From Solirubrobacterales bacterium (GTDB lineage: Bacteria; Actinomycetota; Thermoleophilia; Solirubrobacterales; Solirubrobacteraceae): a stretch of 17,863 nucleotides of DNA. Shown one piece after another: positions 1 to 8,723 of the stretch. How positions within the stretch are numbered: position 1 is the first letter of the stretch; every line of letters begins with the position of its first letter. The stretch is taken from assembly GCA_027314825.1 (NCBI GenBank), contig DAHVAB010000012.1, positions 1 through 17,863 on the forward strand, given 5' to 3'. The notes below the pieces were generated by a model. That model made no database searches. It was not told the origin of the DNA and worked only from the letters and a program-made list of their open reading frames with translations. A program made the translations under genes and the position numbers.

Positions 1-823
1 CGAGACGGCGCTCGCCGGCGCGAGCGCCGGCGATCAGCGCACGATCGAGCTCACCTTCCCGGACGAACCGGAGACCCGCCCACCCGGGCCGCTCGGCGGC
101 GTGCGCGCGACCCTCACCGTCTCCGTCAAGGAGGTCAAGCGCAAGGAGCTGCCAGCCGTCGACGACGACCTGGCGATGGACGCCGGGTTCGAGGGCATCG
201 ACGAGGTGCGCGATGAGATTCGCGGCCGCCTGGAGGAGGCCGAGCGCAGGTGATTCTAGGGCGAGTTCCGCGAGGCCGCGCTGGATGCGGCGGTCGCTGA
301 GGCGCAGGTCGAGGTGCCGCAGGCGCTGATCAGGGCGCGTGCCGGGGAGATGTGGGAGCGGATGCTGCACTCGCTGCAGCACCGGGGCATCTCCCGCGAG
401 ACATATCTTCAGATCGACGGCCGCGACGAGGAGCAGGTGCTCTCGGAGCTGGAGCCGGATGCGCAGCGGGCGCTGCGTCGCGAGGCGGTGATCACGGCCG
501 TCGTCGAGGCGGAGGGGATCGAGCCGGGTGAGCAGGAGCTGGAGCAGGCGCTTACGTCGGTGGCGCACGAGCGTGAGGCTGAGCCGGCCGAGCTGGTGCG
601 GGAGCTGCGCAGGTCGGGGAGGATCGAGGAACTGCGAGACGATCTCGCCGCGCAGGCCGCGATCGACCTGATCGCCGAGAGCGCGGAGCCGATCGAGCCG
701 GAGCTGGCGCAGGCGCGCGAGCAGCTCTGGACGCCCGAGAAGGGCGCCTCCGAGGCCGCCGAGGCCGCCGAGGGCGCGGCGGAGCAGGCCGGCGGCGGCG
801 GTGGACGGCTGTGGACGCCATAG
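1..823 (+). pseudogene. tig: Trigger factor, C-terminal part, interrupted by two in-frame stop codons
   Basis: Trigger factor is the ribosome-bound chaperone and prolyl isomerase that receives nascent chains at the exit tunnel. Reading from base 2 gives the end of the FKBP-like isomerase domain (FPDEPE, then VSVKEVKRKELPAVDDDLA), followed by the helical chaperone arms and a C-terminus with two LWTP copies (LWTPEK and the terminal RLWTP), a pattern known in actinobacterial Tig. The N-terminal ribosome-binding domain lies before the window. The frame carries TGA at 251-253 and TAG at 257-259 (R-stop-F-stop-GEFREAALDAAV), yet homology continues in the same frame on both sides, so this is not a simple frameshift. 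Other genes here end normally with TGA and TAG, so the code is standard. The part after the stops is open to 823 and could be called as a separate CDS from GTG 314. Either a real recent lesion or a local sequence error is possible. The order tig-clpP-clpX is the classic one. Confidence 0.85.
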
Positions 824-840
824 GCGTGTTGAACGGCGGC

Positions 841-869
841 CGACCGCTAGCCTCTATGGCGGTCGCCAT
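841..869. promoter_or_regulatory. Overlapping inverted repeats in the clpP upstream region, around a weak promoter candidate
   Basis: CGACCGC (841-847) and GCGGTCG (859-865) are perfect complements separated by 11 nt. The right arm overlaps a second palindrome, ATGGCG-GT-CGCCAT (856-869). The 11-nt spacer holds TAGCCT (848-853), a -10-like hexamer; TTGAAC (829-834) with an 18-nt spacer to TCTATG (853-858) is a weaker promoter reading. The position, 150-180 nt before clpP, fits an operator or a leader hairpin. It does not match the CGC-N5-GCG type core I would expect for a ClgR box. Found by eye only. Confidence 0.3.
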
Positions 870-1018
870 GGTCGGAGCCGGTTGCGATCTGCCGGATCTC
901 GCCGCGCGCTTGGAGGAATCGAGACGTCGAGGGCAAACAGAAGCCAGGACCAGCGAGATGCCGTGCCGGGCCGCACGAGAGGGGCGATGATGATCTACAT
1001 GGAAGGCAGGCCGCAACG

Positions 1019-1603
1019 ATGAGCCCACTGGTGCCGATGGTCGTCGAGCAGACCTCGCGCGGGGAGCGCGCGTTCGACATCTACAGCCGTCTGCTCAACG
1101 AGCGGATCATCTTCCTCGGCACGCCGGTCGACGATCAGGTCGCCAACCTCGTCGTGGCGCAGCTTCTCCATCTGGAGAGCGAGGATCCGGAGAAGGATGT
1201 CTCCCTGTACATCAACTCGCCCGGCGGGTCGGTCTACGCGGGGCTCGCGATCTACGACACGATGCAGTTCATCAAGCCGGACGTGCAGACGATCTGCGTC
1301 GGGATCGCGATGTCGATGGGCGCGCTGCTGCTGGCCGGTGGGGCCCACGGCAAGCGGATGGCCCTGCCGAACGCGAAGATCCTGATCCACCAGGTCTCCT
1401 CAAGCTTTCAGGGCCAGGCCACCGACATCGAGATCCACGCGCGGGAGATCATCGACGTGCGGCGCCGCCTGGACGAGATCATCGCCAAGCACACCGGCAA
1501 GGACATCGAGCAGGTTAAGAAGGACACCGAGCGCGACTACTTCATGAGCTCGGAGGAGGCGAAGGAGTACGGCATCATCGATCGCGTCATCTCGGAGCAC
1601 TAG
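1019..1603 (+). CDS. clpP: ATP-dependent Clp protease proteolytic subunit ClpP
   Basis: ClpP is the serine peptidase that forms double heptamer rings and degrades proteins fed in by ClpX or ClpC. The 194-aa product has the usual family length. The catalytic triad is visible: Ser99 in GIAMSMGALLL, His124 in ILIHQ, and Asp173 in DTERDYF. The oxyanion/handle signatures INSPGGSVYAGLAIYD and QGQATDIEIHAREI are also intact. ATG 1019 is preceded by the purine-rich GGAAGGCAGG at 1001-1010, a plausible ribosome binding site about 8 nt upstream, and the protein starts with a short N-terminal segment, as expected for ClpP. It sits between tig and clpX. The gap after tig (about 195 nt) holds the inverted repeats described separately, so it may have its own promoter. 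Actinobacteria often carry paired clpP1-clpP2 genes; only one copy is present here. Confidence 0.98.
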   Translation: MSPLVPMVVEQTSRGERAFDIYSRLLNERIIFLGTPVDDQVANLVVAQLLHLESEDPEKDVSLYINSPGGSVYAGLAIYDTMQFIKPDVQTICVGIAMSMGALLLAGGAHGKRMALPNAKILIHQVSSSFQGQATDIEIHAREIIDVRRRLDEIIAKHTGKDIEQVKKDTERDYFMSSEEAKEYGIIDRVISEH

Positions 1604-1665
1604 CGGGAGCGCTCACAGGAGCGCCACGGACCCGGTCGCCGCCCGGCGGCCCGGTCCATCTGCCG

Positions 1666-1698
1666 GCCGATCGGCGCGCTCGCCGGCCGGCGATCGGC
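1666..1698 (+). other. Inverted repeat between clpP and clpX
   Basis: GCCGATCG (1666-1673) and CGATCGGC (1691-1698) form an 8-bp stem around a 17-nt GC-rich loop, 62 nt after the clpP stop and 61 nt before the clpX ATG. There is no following T-run, so it is not a canonical intrinsic terminator. It may be an attenuator, an mRNA-stabilising hairpin, or chance in GC-rich DNA. The rest of the 156-nt clpP-clpX gap has no other signal I can support apart from GACAGGAAG at 1741-1749, the likely clpX ribosome binding site. Confidence 0.25.
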
Positions 1699-1759
1699 AC
1701 GTCGGCCGCCTCTCGGCCGAGCGTCCAGAGAGCTGAAACCGACAGGAAGCCCACCACCA

Positions 1760-3067
<1,308 letters not shown>

Positions 3068-3071
3068 TCCG

Positions 3072-3704
3072 GTGGCCCACGACGAATTCAGGATCCGGGT
3101 GCAGACGGTGAGCGCTCGCGAGCTGCTGCACGCGCTGCGTGAGCACCGCGTCGAGCCCGGCGAGCGCGACGTTCTCGGCAGGATTCCCGCCACCCGTGAG
3201 CAGGAGAGCGTCTTCCTCTACGCGGACAGTGCGCTCGCCGCCGCCCGCGTTCGCGATCTCGTCGCCGAGGCGATGCGGCAACGGGCGATCCCGGGGCAGG
3301 TCACGGTCTGGCGCTGGCATCCGCTGGAGGAGCGCTGGGAGGACGCGGCGATGCCGATGCCGTCCACTGCCCAGGAGCGCGCCGAGGAGCACGAGCGGCT
3401 GACCGAGCTGGAGGATGAGGAGTCGAGCGTTGCCGGATACGCGGAGTGGGAGGTGCGTGTCAGCCTCGCAAGCCACCATGACGCGATCGCGCTCGCGGAG
3501 CGGCTGCAGGGCGAGGGGATATCCCTGGAGCGCCACTGGCGCCATCTTCTGATCGGCGCCCGCGACGAGGATGAGGCGGCGGCGCTGGCCGAGCGGGTGC
3601 GCGGGGAGGCGCCGGAGGGCAGCGAGATCGCGGCCGAGGGTGTCGGCGCGCCGATCTGGGAAGCGATGCACCCGTTCGCGGTCTTCGGCGGCATCGCCAA
3701 CTGA
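3072..3704 (+). CDS. Uncharacterised 210-aa protein with two similar alpha/beta halves
   Basis: I do not recognise a named family. I chose GTG 3072, which lies 4 nt after the clpX stop and starts directly at the conserved-looking VAHDEFRIRV; an earlier in-frame GTG at 3003 would overlap clpX for no gain. The two halves look alike: FRIRV...ELLHALREHRV...VFLYADSALAAARVRDLVAEA (about 6-75) and WEVRVSLASHHDAIALAERL...LLIGARDEDEAAALAERV (about 128-178). Each has a beta-strand, a helix, a strand, and then an Ala-rich helix, as in small ferredoxin-like domains. They are joined by VWRWHPLEERWEDA and an acidic helical linker. The protein ends in PFAVFGGIAN. There is no signal peptide, membrane span or catalytic motif, so it is probably cytosolic. 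I have the impression that similar proteins occur beside clpX/valS in other Thermoleophilia, but I cannot check this. Function is unknown; coupling to clpX makes a proteolysis-related role possible, but that is only inference. Confidence 0.85.
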   Translation: MAHDEFRIRVQTVSARELLHALREHRVEPGERDVLGRIPATREQESVFLYADSALAAARVRDLVAEAMRQRAIPGQVTVWRWHPLEERWEDAAMPMPSTAQERAEEHERLTELEDEESSVAGYAEWEVRVSLASHHDAIALAERLQGEGISLERHWRHLLIGARDEDEAAALAERVRGEAPEGSEIAAEGVGAPIWEAMHPFAVFGGIAN

Positions 3705-3742
3705 TCGCCGGCGGGCGCGCTCGCTCGGACGCGGCGCGGCTC

Positions 3743-3748
3743 TAGACT
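3743..3748 (+). promoter_or_regulatory. Putative -10 element (TAGACT) immediately upstream of valS
   Basis: TAGACT fits the actinobacterial housekeeping -10 pattern TAnnnT. It ends 10 nt before the valS ATG at 3759, so transcription would start about 3-5 nt before the start codon, giving a leaderless or nearly leaderless mRNA. No purine-rich ribosome binding site is seen in between, which is consistent. No convincing -35 hexamer lies 16-18 nt upstream. The same hexamer occurs ahead of mreB. Confidence 0.45.
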
Positions 3749-3758
3749 CACTGCTCCG

Positions 3759-6446
3759 ATGAGCCGATCCAGCAACCCGACGGGCCCGCGCGTGGACGCG
3801 CTGGCCGGCCGCGCCCGCTTCGATCCGGCGGAGGTGGAGGCGGGGATCATCGCGCGCTGGATTCAGAGCGGCCTGTTCCATCCGGAGCCGGGCGGGGATT
3901 CCGCGGATGCCTACGCGATCGCGATCCCGCCGCCCAACGTCACCGGATCGCTGCACATGGGCCATGCGCTCAACGGCTCCGTCCAGGACGTCCTGGTCCG
4001 CTACCACCGCATGCGCGGCATCCGCACGAAGTGGATCCTCGGCACCGACCACGCCGGGATCGCGACGCAGATGCAGGTGGAGAAGGCGCTGCGCGCCGAA
4101 GGCAGCTCCCGGCGGGAGATCGGCAGGGAGGCGTTCGTGGAGCGCGTATGGGAGTGGCGCGAGCACTACGGGGGCACGATCGTCGAGCAGCTCAAGCGCC
4201 TGGGCGCCTCCTGCGACTACTCCGAAGAGCGGTTCACGCTCGACGAGCCCTACGCGCGCGCCGTGGCGGAGGTGTTCGTCGCGCTCCACGAGAAGGGGCT
4301 GATCTACCGCGATCGCTATATCGTCAACTGGGACCCCGGCACGCGCTCGGCGATCTCCGACCTGGAGGTGGAGGAGCGGGAGGAGACCGACACCCTCTAC
4401 TCGATCCGCTATGACCTGGATGGCGGCGGCAGCGTCACGATCGCGACGGTGCGCCCGGAGACGATGCTCGGCGACACGGCGGTCGCGGTCAACCCGGAGG
4501 ATGCGCGCTACGGCGATCTCGTCGGGCGCACCGCGATCCTGCCGCTGATCGGGCGCCGGCTCCCGGTGATCGCGGACGATTACGTCAAGAGCGACTTCGG
4601 CACCGGCCAGCTGAAGATCACCCCGGCACACGACCCGAACGACTTCGAGATCGGCCGCCGGCACGGCCTGCCGCAGGTCTCGGTGATCGGCGAGGACGGC
4701 CGTATGACCGCGGAGGCGGGGGCGCCCTACGCCGGCCTGACGGTGATGGAGGCGCGCGCGGCGGTGATCGCGGCGCTGGAAGCGGAGGGCCGCGTCGTGG
4801 GCAGCGAGCCCTACCTGCACAGCGTCCCCTACTCCCACCGCTCCGGTGAGCGCATCGAGCCGCTGATCTCCCTGCAGTGGTTCATGCGGATGGACGAGCT
4901 CGCGCGCCCCGCGATCGAGGCGGTGCAGAGCGGCGCGGTGCGGATCGTGCCGGAGAGCCAGCGCAAGGTCTACCTCGAATGGATGGCGGAGATCAGGCCG
5001 TGGTGCATCTCCCGGCAGCTGTGGTGGGGCCACCGGCTCCCCGTGTACTACTGCGACTCCTGCGGCGGCGAGCACGTCGCGCGCCTCGCGCCGCAGAGCT
5101 GCCCGGAGTGCGGCGGGGCGCTGCGTCAGGAGGAAGACGTGCTGGACACCTGGTTCTCCTCGGCGCTGTGGCCCTTCGCCACGCTCGGCTGGCCCGAGGA
5201 TACGCCGCAGCTGCGGGCCTTCTATCCGACGAACGTGCTCTCCACCGCGCGAGACATCCTGTTCCTGTGGGTCGCCCGGATGATCATGATGGGCATCGAG
5301 CTGACCGGACGGCCGCCGTTCCGCGACGTCTACATCCACGCGATCATCCAGGCGCCGGACGGGCGGCGGATGTCCAAGTCCCTTGGGACCGGGATCGACC
5401 CGCTCGGCCTGATCGACGGCGGGCCGCGGCCACCTGTCTTCGGAGATGGCTCCCACCCGCCAGGCTCATTCCCGGCTTATGGAGCCGATGCGCTGCGCTG
5501 GGGGCTTCTGAGCATGGCCTCGTCGCAGGACGTTCGCTTCAGCGAGGAGCGGATCGCGCAGGGCCAGGCGCTGAGCAACAAGCTCTATAACGCGGTGCGC
5601 TTCGCGTTGACGAGGATCGACGAGCAGCCGGAGGTCGACCTCCAGTCGCTGTGTCCCCAGCCGCTGCCGCTGACGGTCGAGGACCGGTGGATGCTCTCGC
5701 GTCTGCAGAGGATCACCGTGCAGACGACTGCGATGATCGAGGGGTATGACTTCTCGCACGCGGCACTCGGCCTCTACGACTTCGTGTACGGGGAGCTGTG
5801 CGACTGGTACATAGAGATGTCCAAGCATCGTCTTGCGGCCGGCGGGGAGGGCGCGCGGGAGCTGGCCGCCACGCTGCTGCACGTGCTGCGCCATACGGTC
5901 GCGCTTGCGCATCCGATCATCCCGTTCGTCACCGAGGAGCTGTGGGGGCACCTCGGCGGGGAGGGACTGCTGGCCGGCGCGGAGTGGCCTCGTCCGGCGG
6001 ACGAGCTGATCGACGAGGAGGCGGAGCGGCAGGTCTCGCGCGTCATCGAGGCGGTCACGCTGGTGCGCGGGTGGCGGGACTCGGTGGCGGCCAGGCCGGG
6101 GCAGCTCGTGCCGGCGCGGATCGCCGCGGAGGGCTACGAGGAGACGGGGGCGGCGCTCGCGCGGCTGGCGCGGCTGGAGCTGGCGTCTGGAAACGGCGCG
6201 GGGCCCGTCCCGGTGGCGGCGGTGTCGGTGCCGGGTGGGACGATCGAGGTGCTCTCCGAGGATGGGCTCGACCTCCATGCGGCGCAGCGCCGCCGCGAGG
6301 CGGAGAGCGCACGGCTCGCGACGGAGATCGAGCGTGTTCAGGCCAAGCTCGCAAACGAGAGGTTCGTGCAGCGAGCCCCGGACGCGGTCGTGCAGGCCGA
6401 GCGGGAGAAGCTCGCGCGGCTGCAGGGGGAGATGGAGGCGCTGTGA
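3759..6446 (+). CDS. valS: Valyl-tRNA synthetase
   Basis: ValS is the class I synthetase that charges tRNA-Val and edits mischarged threonine. The 895-aa protein has the HIGH motif as HMGH (66-69 in PPPNVTGSLHMGHALN) and the KMSKS loop as RMSKS (537-541). The CP1 editing domain shows IATVRPETMLGDTAVAVNP and TPAHDPNDFEIG (about 228-298). A zinc-ribbon-like pair of CxxC motifs lies at 432/435 and 448/451. The C-terminal coiled-coil arm that contacts tRNA begins near 845 (KLANERFVQRAPDAVV). An insertion of about 20 residues rich in Gly and Pro (553-572) sits between the KMSKS loop and AYGADALRWGLL, where most ValS proteins run directly. ATG 3759 is chosen because it lies at a TAGACT -10 element and the N-terminus has normal length. 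folC follows after 37 nt, suggesting co-transcription. Confidence 0.98.
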   Translation: MSRSSNPTGPRVDALAGRARFDPAEVEAGIIARWIQSGLFHPEPGGDSADAYAIAIPPPNVTGSLHMGHALNGSVQDVLVRYHRMRGIRTKWILGTDHAGIATQMQVEKALRAEGSSRREIGREAFVERVWEWREHYGGTIVEQLKRLGASCDYSEERFTLDEPYARAVAEVFVALHEKGLIYRDRYIVNWDPGTRSAISDLEVEEREETDTLYSIRYDLDGGGSVTIATVRPETMLGDTAVAVNPEDARYGDLVGRTAILPLIGRRLPVIADDYVKSDFGTGQLKITPAHDPNDFEIGRRHGLPQVSVIGEDGRMTAEAGAPYAGLTVMEARAAVIAALEAEGRVVGSEPYLHSVPYSHRSGERIEPLISLQWFMRMDELARPAIEAVQSGAVRIVPESQRKVYLEWMAEIRPWCISRQLWWGHRLPVYYCDSCGGEHVARLAPQSCPECGGALRQEEDVLDTWFSSALWPFATLGWPEDTPQLRAFYPTNVLSTARDILFLWVARMIMMGIELTGRPPFRDVYIHAIIQAPDGRRMSKSLGTGIDPLGLIDGGPRPPVFGDGSHPPGSFPAYGADALRWGLLSMASSQDVRFSEERIAQGQALSNKLYNAVRFALTRIDEQPEVDLQSLCPQPLPLTVEDRWMLSRLQRITVQTTAMIEGYDFSHAALGLYDFVYGELCDWYIEMSKHRLAAGGEGARELAATLLHVLRHTVALAHPIIPFVTEELWGHLGGEGLLAGAEWPRPADELIDEEAERQVSRVIEAVTLVRGWRDSVAARPGQLVPARIAAEGYEETGAALARLARLELASGNGAGPVPVAAVSVPGGTIEVLSEDGLDLHAAQRRREAESARLATEIERVQAKLANERFVQRAPDAVVQAEREKLARLQGEMEAL

Positions 6447-6483
6447 GGGCGTGCCGTGTGCGCCGCCAGGGCGGCCGGCGGCG

Positions 6484-7785
6484 ATGAGCGCCGACTCCTG
6501 GAGCGGCGAGCGCGCCGAGCGCCACCTGCGCTCGCTGGAGCTGTTCGGCATGCGCTTCGGTCTGGACCGGATGCGCCGGATGATGACCGTGCTCGGGCTG
6601 CCGCAACGGCGGTTCGCGTCGATCCATGTGGTTGGGACCAACGGCAAGTCCTCGACGACGAGGATGACCGCCGCGATCCTCCAGCGGCATGGACTGGCGA
6701 CGGGCGCCTACCTCTCGCCGCATCTGATCTCCTACTCGGAACGGATCCAGATAGCCGAGCGCGACCTGAGCGCAGGCGAGTTCGCGGCGGCGGTCGCCCG
6801 GGCCGCATGGGCGGCCGACCGGGTCAACCGGACTCTCGCCGAGGACGATCACGTCACCCAGTTCGAGCTGCTCACGGCGGCCGCGTTCGACGCGATGGCC
6901 CAGCGCGGCGTGCAGGTCGCGGTGGTCGAGGCGGGGCTCGGCGGGCGCTTTGACGCTACGAGCGTGATCGACTCGACCGTGACCGCGCTGACCAATGTCG
7001 GCCTGGAGCACACGCGCTGGCTTGGGCCGACGATCGGGGATATCGCGACGGAGAAGCTCGCGGTGCTCGGCAGTGGCAGGACGCTCGTGCTTGGGGCGGG
7101 CGTCGATGAGGAGGTGCGGCGGCTGGCGCGGCAAACGGCGAGCCAGCGGGAAGCGGAGATCGTGATCGCGCCGTCGCGGCCGCGGGTCGCCCTGCCCCTG
7201 CCCGGCGCCTTCCAGCAGCGCAACTTCGCGCTGGCAGAAGTGCTCGCCGAGCGCTACCTGGCGTCGGTGGGGATCGAGATGCGCTCTGGCGCCGTACTGG
7301 ACGCGGCCGCCGCGACCGCGGTGCAAGGAAGGTTGCAGGTGCTGCGCGGCGCTCCGCTCACCGTGCTGGACGGCGCACACAACCCCCATGCGGCGGAAGC
7401 CTTGGCGCAGGCGCTGCCGGAGGTGCTCGGTGAGCGCCCGGTCGCGCTCGTGATGGGGGTGCTGGAGGACAAGGATGCCGCCGCGATGCTGCGCTGCCTG
7501 CTGCCGCACGCCAGCAGCGCGTTCTTCACCGCGCCACCCAGCCCGCGGGCCCTCTCGCCGGCCGCGCTGCAATCGCTGGCGGGCCAGATCGGCTTCCAGG
7601 GCAGCCGGTGCGAGACGCGGCCGCTGCGGGCGCTGCGGGAGGCGCGGGCGTGGGCGAGCCGGCACGCCGATCGGGACGCGGCGGTGCTGGTGACCGGCTC
7701 TGTCTACCTGGTCGGCGCCCTTCTGGCTGCGGAGGCCGCCGAGCGGTCCTCCACCATCGATGTGCAGCGAGGCGCCGGGGGATGA
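6484..7785 (+). CDS. folC: Bifunctional folylpolyglutamate synthase / dihydrofolate synthase
   Basis: FolC adds glutamate to dihydropteroate and to reduced folates using ATP, which makes folates and keeps them in the cell. The 433-aa product has the Mur-ligase-type P-loop GTNGKSS (51-57), the folate-binding loop LSPHLISYSERIQI (77-90), EAGLGGRFDATS (149-160), and NVGLEHTRWLG with Lys191 at the position of the carbamylated lysine in the family. The C-terminal domain carries LDGAHNPHAAEAL. ATG 6484 gives a standard N-terminus; the reading frame is open farther upstream into valS, but that part is shadow sequence. No strong ribosome binding site is visible, so translation may depend on valS read-through 37 nt upstream. 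Its stop overlaps the start of the next small gene (ATGA). Confidence 0.97.
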   Translation: MSADSWSGERAERHLRSLELFGMRFGLDRMRRMMTVLGLPQRRFASIHVVGTNGKSSTTRMTAAILQRHGLATGAYLSPHLISYSERIQIAERDLSAGEFAAAVARAAWAADRVNRTLAEDDHVTQFELLTAAAFDAMAQRGVQVAVVEAGLGGRFDATSVIDSTVTALTNVGLEHTRWLGPTIGDIATEKLAVLGSGRTLVLGAGVDEEVRRLARQTASQREAEIVIAPSRPRVALPLPGAFQQRNFALAEVLAERYLASVGIEMRSGAVLDAAAATAVQGRLQVLRGAPLTVLDGAHNPHAAEALAQALPEVLGERPVALVMGVLEDKDAAAMLRCLLPHASSAFFTAPPSPRALSPAALQSLAGQIGFQGSRCETRPLRALREARAWASRHADRDAAVLVTGSVYLVGALLAAEAAERSSTIDVQRGAGG

Positions 7786-7898
7786 GCGACGAGGGCCCGT
7801 CGGTGCTCGCCATGATCGGCGCCGTCGCCCTGATCGTGGCACTGGTCGTGCTCGTGTTCTTCGCGGCCGGATACGTTTTCGGAAGGCTGTTTCTCTAA
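7782..7898 (+). CDS. 38-aa single-span membrane protein
   Basis: This small gene starts in the ATGA that contains the folC stop, so it is probably translationally coupled to folC. The product is MSDEGPSVL followed by a strongly hydrophobic stretch (about residues 9-32, including LIVALVVLVFF and AAGYVFG) and ends RLFL. This predicts one transmembrane helix with a short acidic N-terminus. It has no catalytic motif and no close named family that I recognise. Support for it being real comes from the exact overlap, the even hydrophobic composition, the TAA stop that fits no other gene, and its place between folC and another membrane protein. The function is unknown. It could be a small subunit or regulator of a membrane complex. 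Confidence 0.75.
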   Translation: MSDEGPSVLAMIGAVALIVALVVLVFFAAGYVFGRLFL

Positions 7899-7952
7899 AC
7901 TCGGGCACTCACGTGTCTGACGGCGGCCCCTGCGCGCCGCGGCGGCCCGGCA

Positions 7953-8723
7953 ATGATCCCCATCGCCTACTTCGGAATCCACAGCAGCACCCTCAGCCTG
8001 CTCGTCGACCTGCTGATCCTGTTCCTGGCGATCGTCTACCTGTCGCTGATCTACTGGACCTACAGCGACGCCCGTCGCCGCGTCGCCGACCCGCTGCTCG
8101 TCGGCTGCGCCACGCTCGCCGCGCTGTTCCCGTTCGTGGGCCCGCTGGTCTATGCGATCCTGCGTCCGCCCGAGTATCTGGAGGACGCGCGCGAGCGGGA
8201 GCTGGAGACGAGAGCGGCGGAACTGCGCCTGGCCCAGCTGCAGGCGAGCATGTGCCCGCACTGCGACTATCCGATCGAGCGTGACTTCATCCGCTGCCCC
8301 AGCTGCTTGCAGCCGGTCAAGGACCGGTGTGCCGGCTGCGCCAAGCCGCTCGATCCGGCGTGGACCATCTGCCCCTACTGTGAGACGGAGGTCGTCGGCG
8401 CCGGCAGCGCCGCCGGCAGCGCCCCGTCGCGAGCCCGGCGTCGCCGCTCTCGCGTGCCGGAGGCCCAGCCGCCTGCCCAGGCCGCCACGCGCGTGGAGCG
8501 GGCGGCACGGCGTGGTGGCGCTGATGCGCCTGCGCGCGGTCGGGAGCTCGCTGACGCTGACGCTGACGTGCCTGCGCGTGCACGCGACCTGCTCGGCAGC
8601 ACGGTGGAGGCCGACGAGCTGATCCTCTCCGAGGATGGCGAGGTGGCACCGGTGCCGACATCCGCCCGCGAGGCCGCCCGCGCCGAGCGCCGCTCGCGAC
8701 GCACGCGTCCGCAAGGGCCGTAG
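7953..8723 (+). CDS. Membrane-anchored double zinc-ribbon protein
   Basis: The 256-aa product has two hydrophobic segments at about 15-36 and 48-70, joined by a short basic loop (YSDARRRVAD), then a charged helix (73-99). After these come four CxxC motifs: Cys101/104, 115/118, 126/129 and 140/143. This layout fits a double zinc ribbon of the DZR type facing the cytosol. The remainder (about 150-256) is low-complexity, Arg/Ala-rich and probably disordered, with an acidic patch near 220-235. A GCTGAC triplet repeat within it encodes Ala-Asp repeats. ATG 7953 begins 54 nt after the small membrane protein; a ribosome binding site is weak. The metal-binding fold is supported by the sequence, but the role is unknown. 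Proteins with this architecture often act as membrane-linked adaptors, though that is inference. Confidence 0.85.
   Translation: MIPIAYFGIHSSTLSLLVDLLILFLAIVYLSLIYWTYSDARRRVADPLLVGCATLAALFPFVGPLVYAILRPPEYLEDARERELETRAAELRLAQLQASMCPHCDYPIERDFIRCPSCLQPVKDRCAGCAKPLDPAWTICPYCETEVVGAGSAAGSAPSRARRRRSRVPEAQPPAQAATRVERAARRGGADAPARGRELADADADVPARARDLLGSTVEADELILSEDGEVAPVPTSAREAARAERRSRRTRPQGP
8550..8567 (+). repeat. Three tandem copies of GCTGAC inside the zinc-ribbon gene
   Basis: GCTGAC is repeated three times without interruption at 8550-8555, 8556-8561 and 8562-8567. Because the unit is 6 nt it stays in frame and encodes alternating Ala and Asp in the disordered tail. It could vary in copy number by slippage without breaking the gene. 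Confidence 0.9.

Noticed and set aside
251..259. Selenocysteine or genome-wide stop recoding to explain the tig stops
   Set aside because: Two different stop types are involved, no SECIS-like case is plausible at an Arg/Ile-Glu position, and TGA and TAG end neighbouring genes normally.
1604..1759. Classic Rho-independent terminators here and in other gaps
   Set aside because: Hairpins occur but none is followed by a T-run, so only low-confidence structural features are listed.
6055..7908. 617-aa and other long - strand frames opposite folC, the zinc-ribbon gene and ndk/maf
   Set aside because: Same antisense shadow effect; Arg/Pro-rich low complexity and no homology signs.
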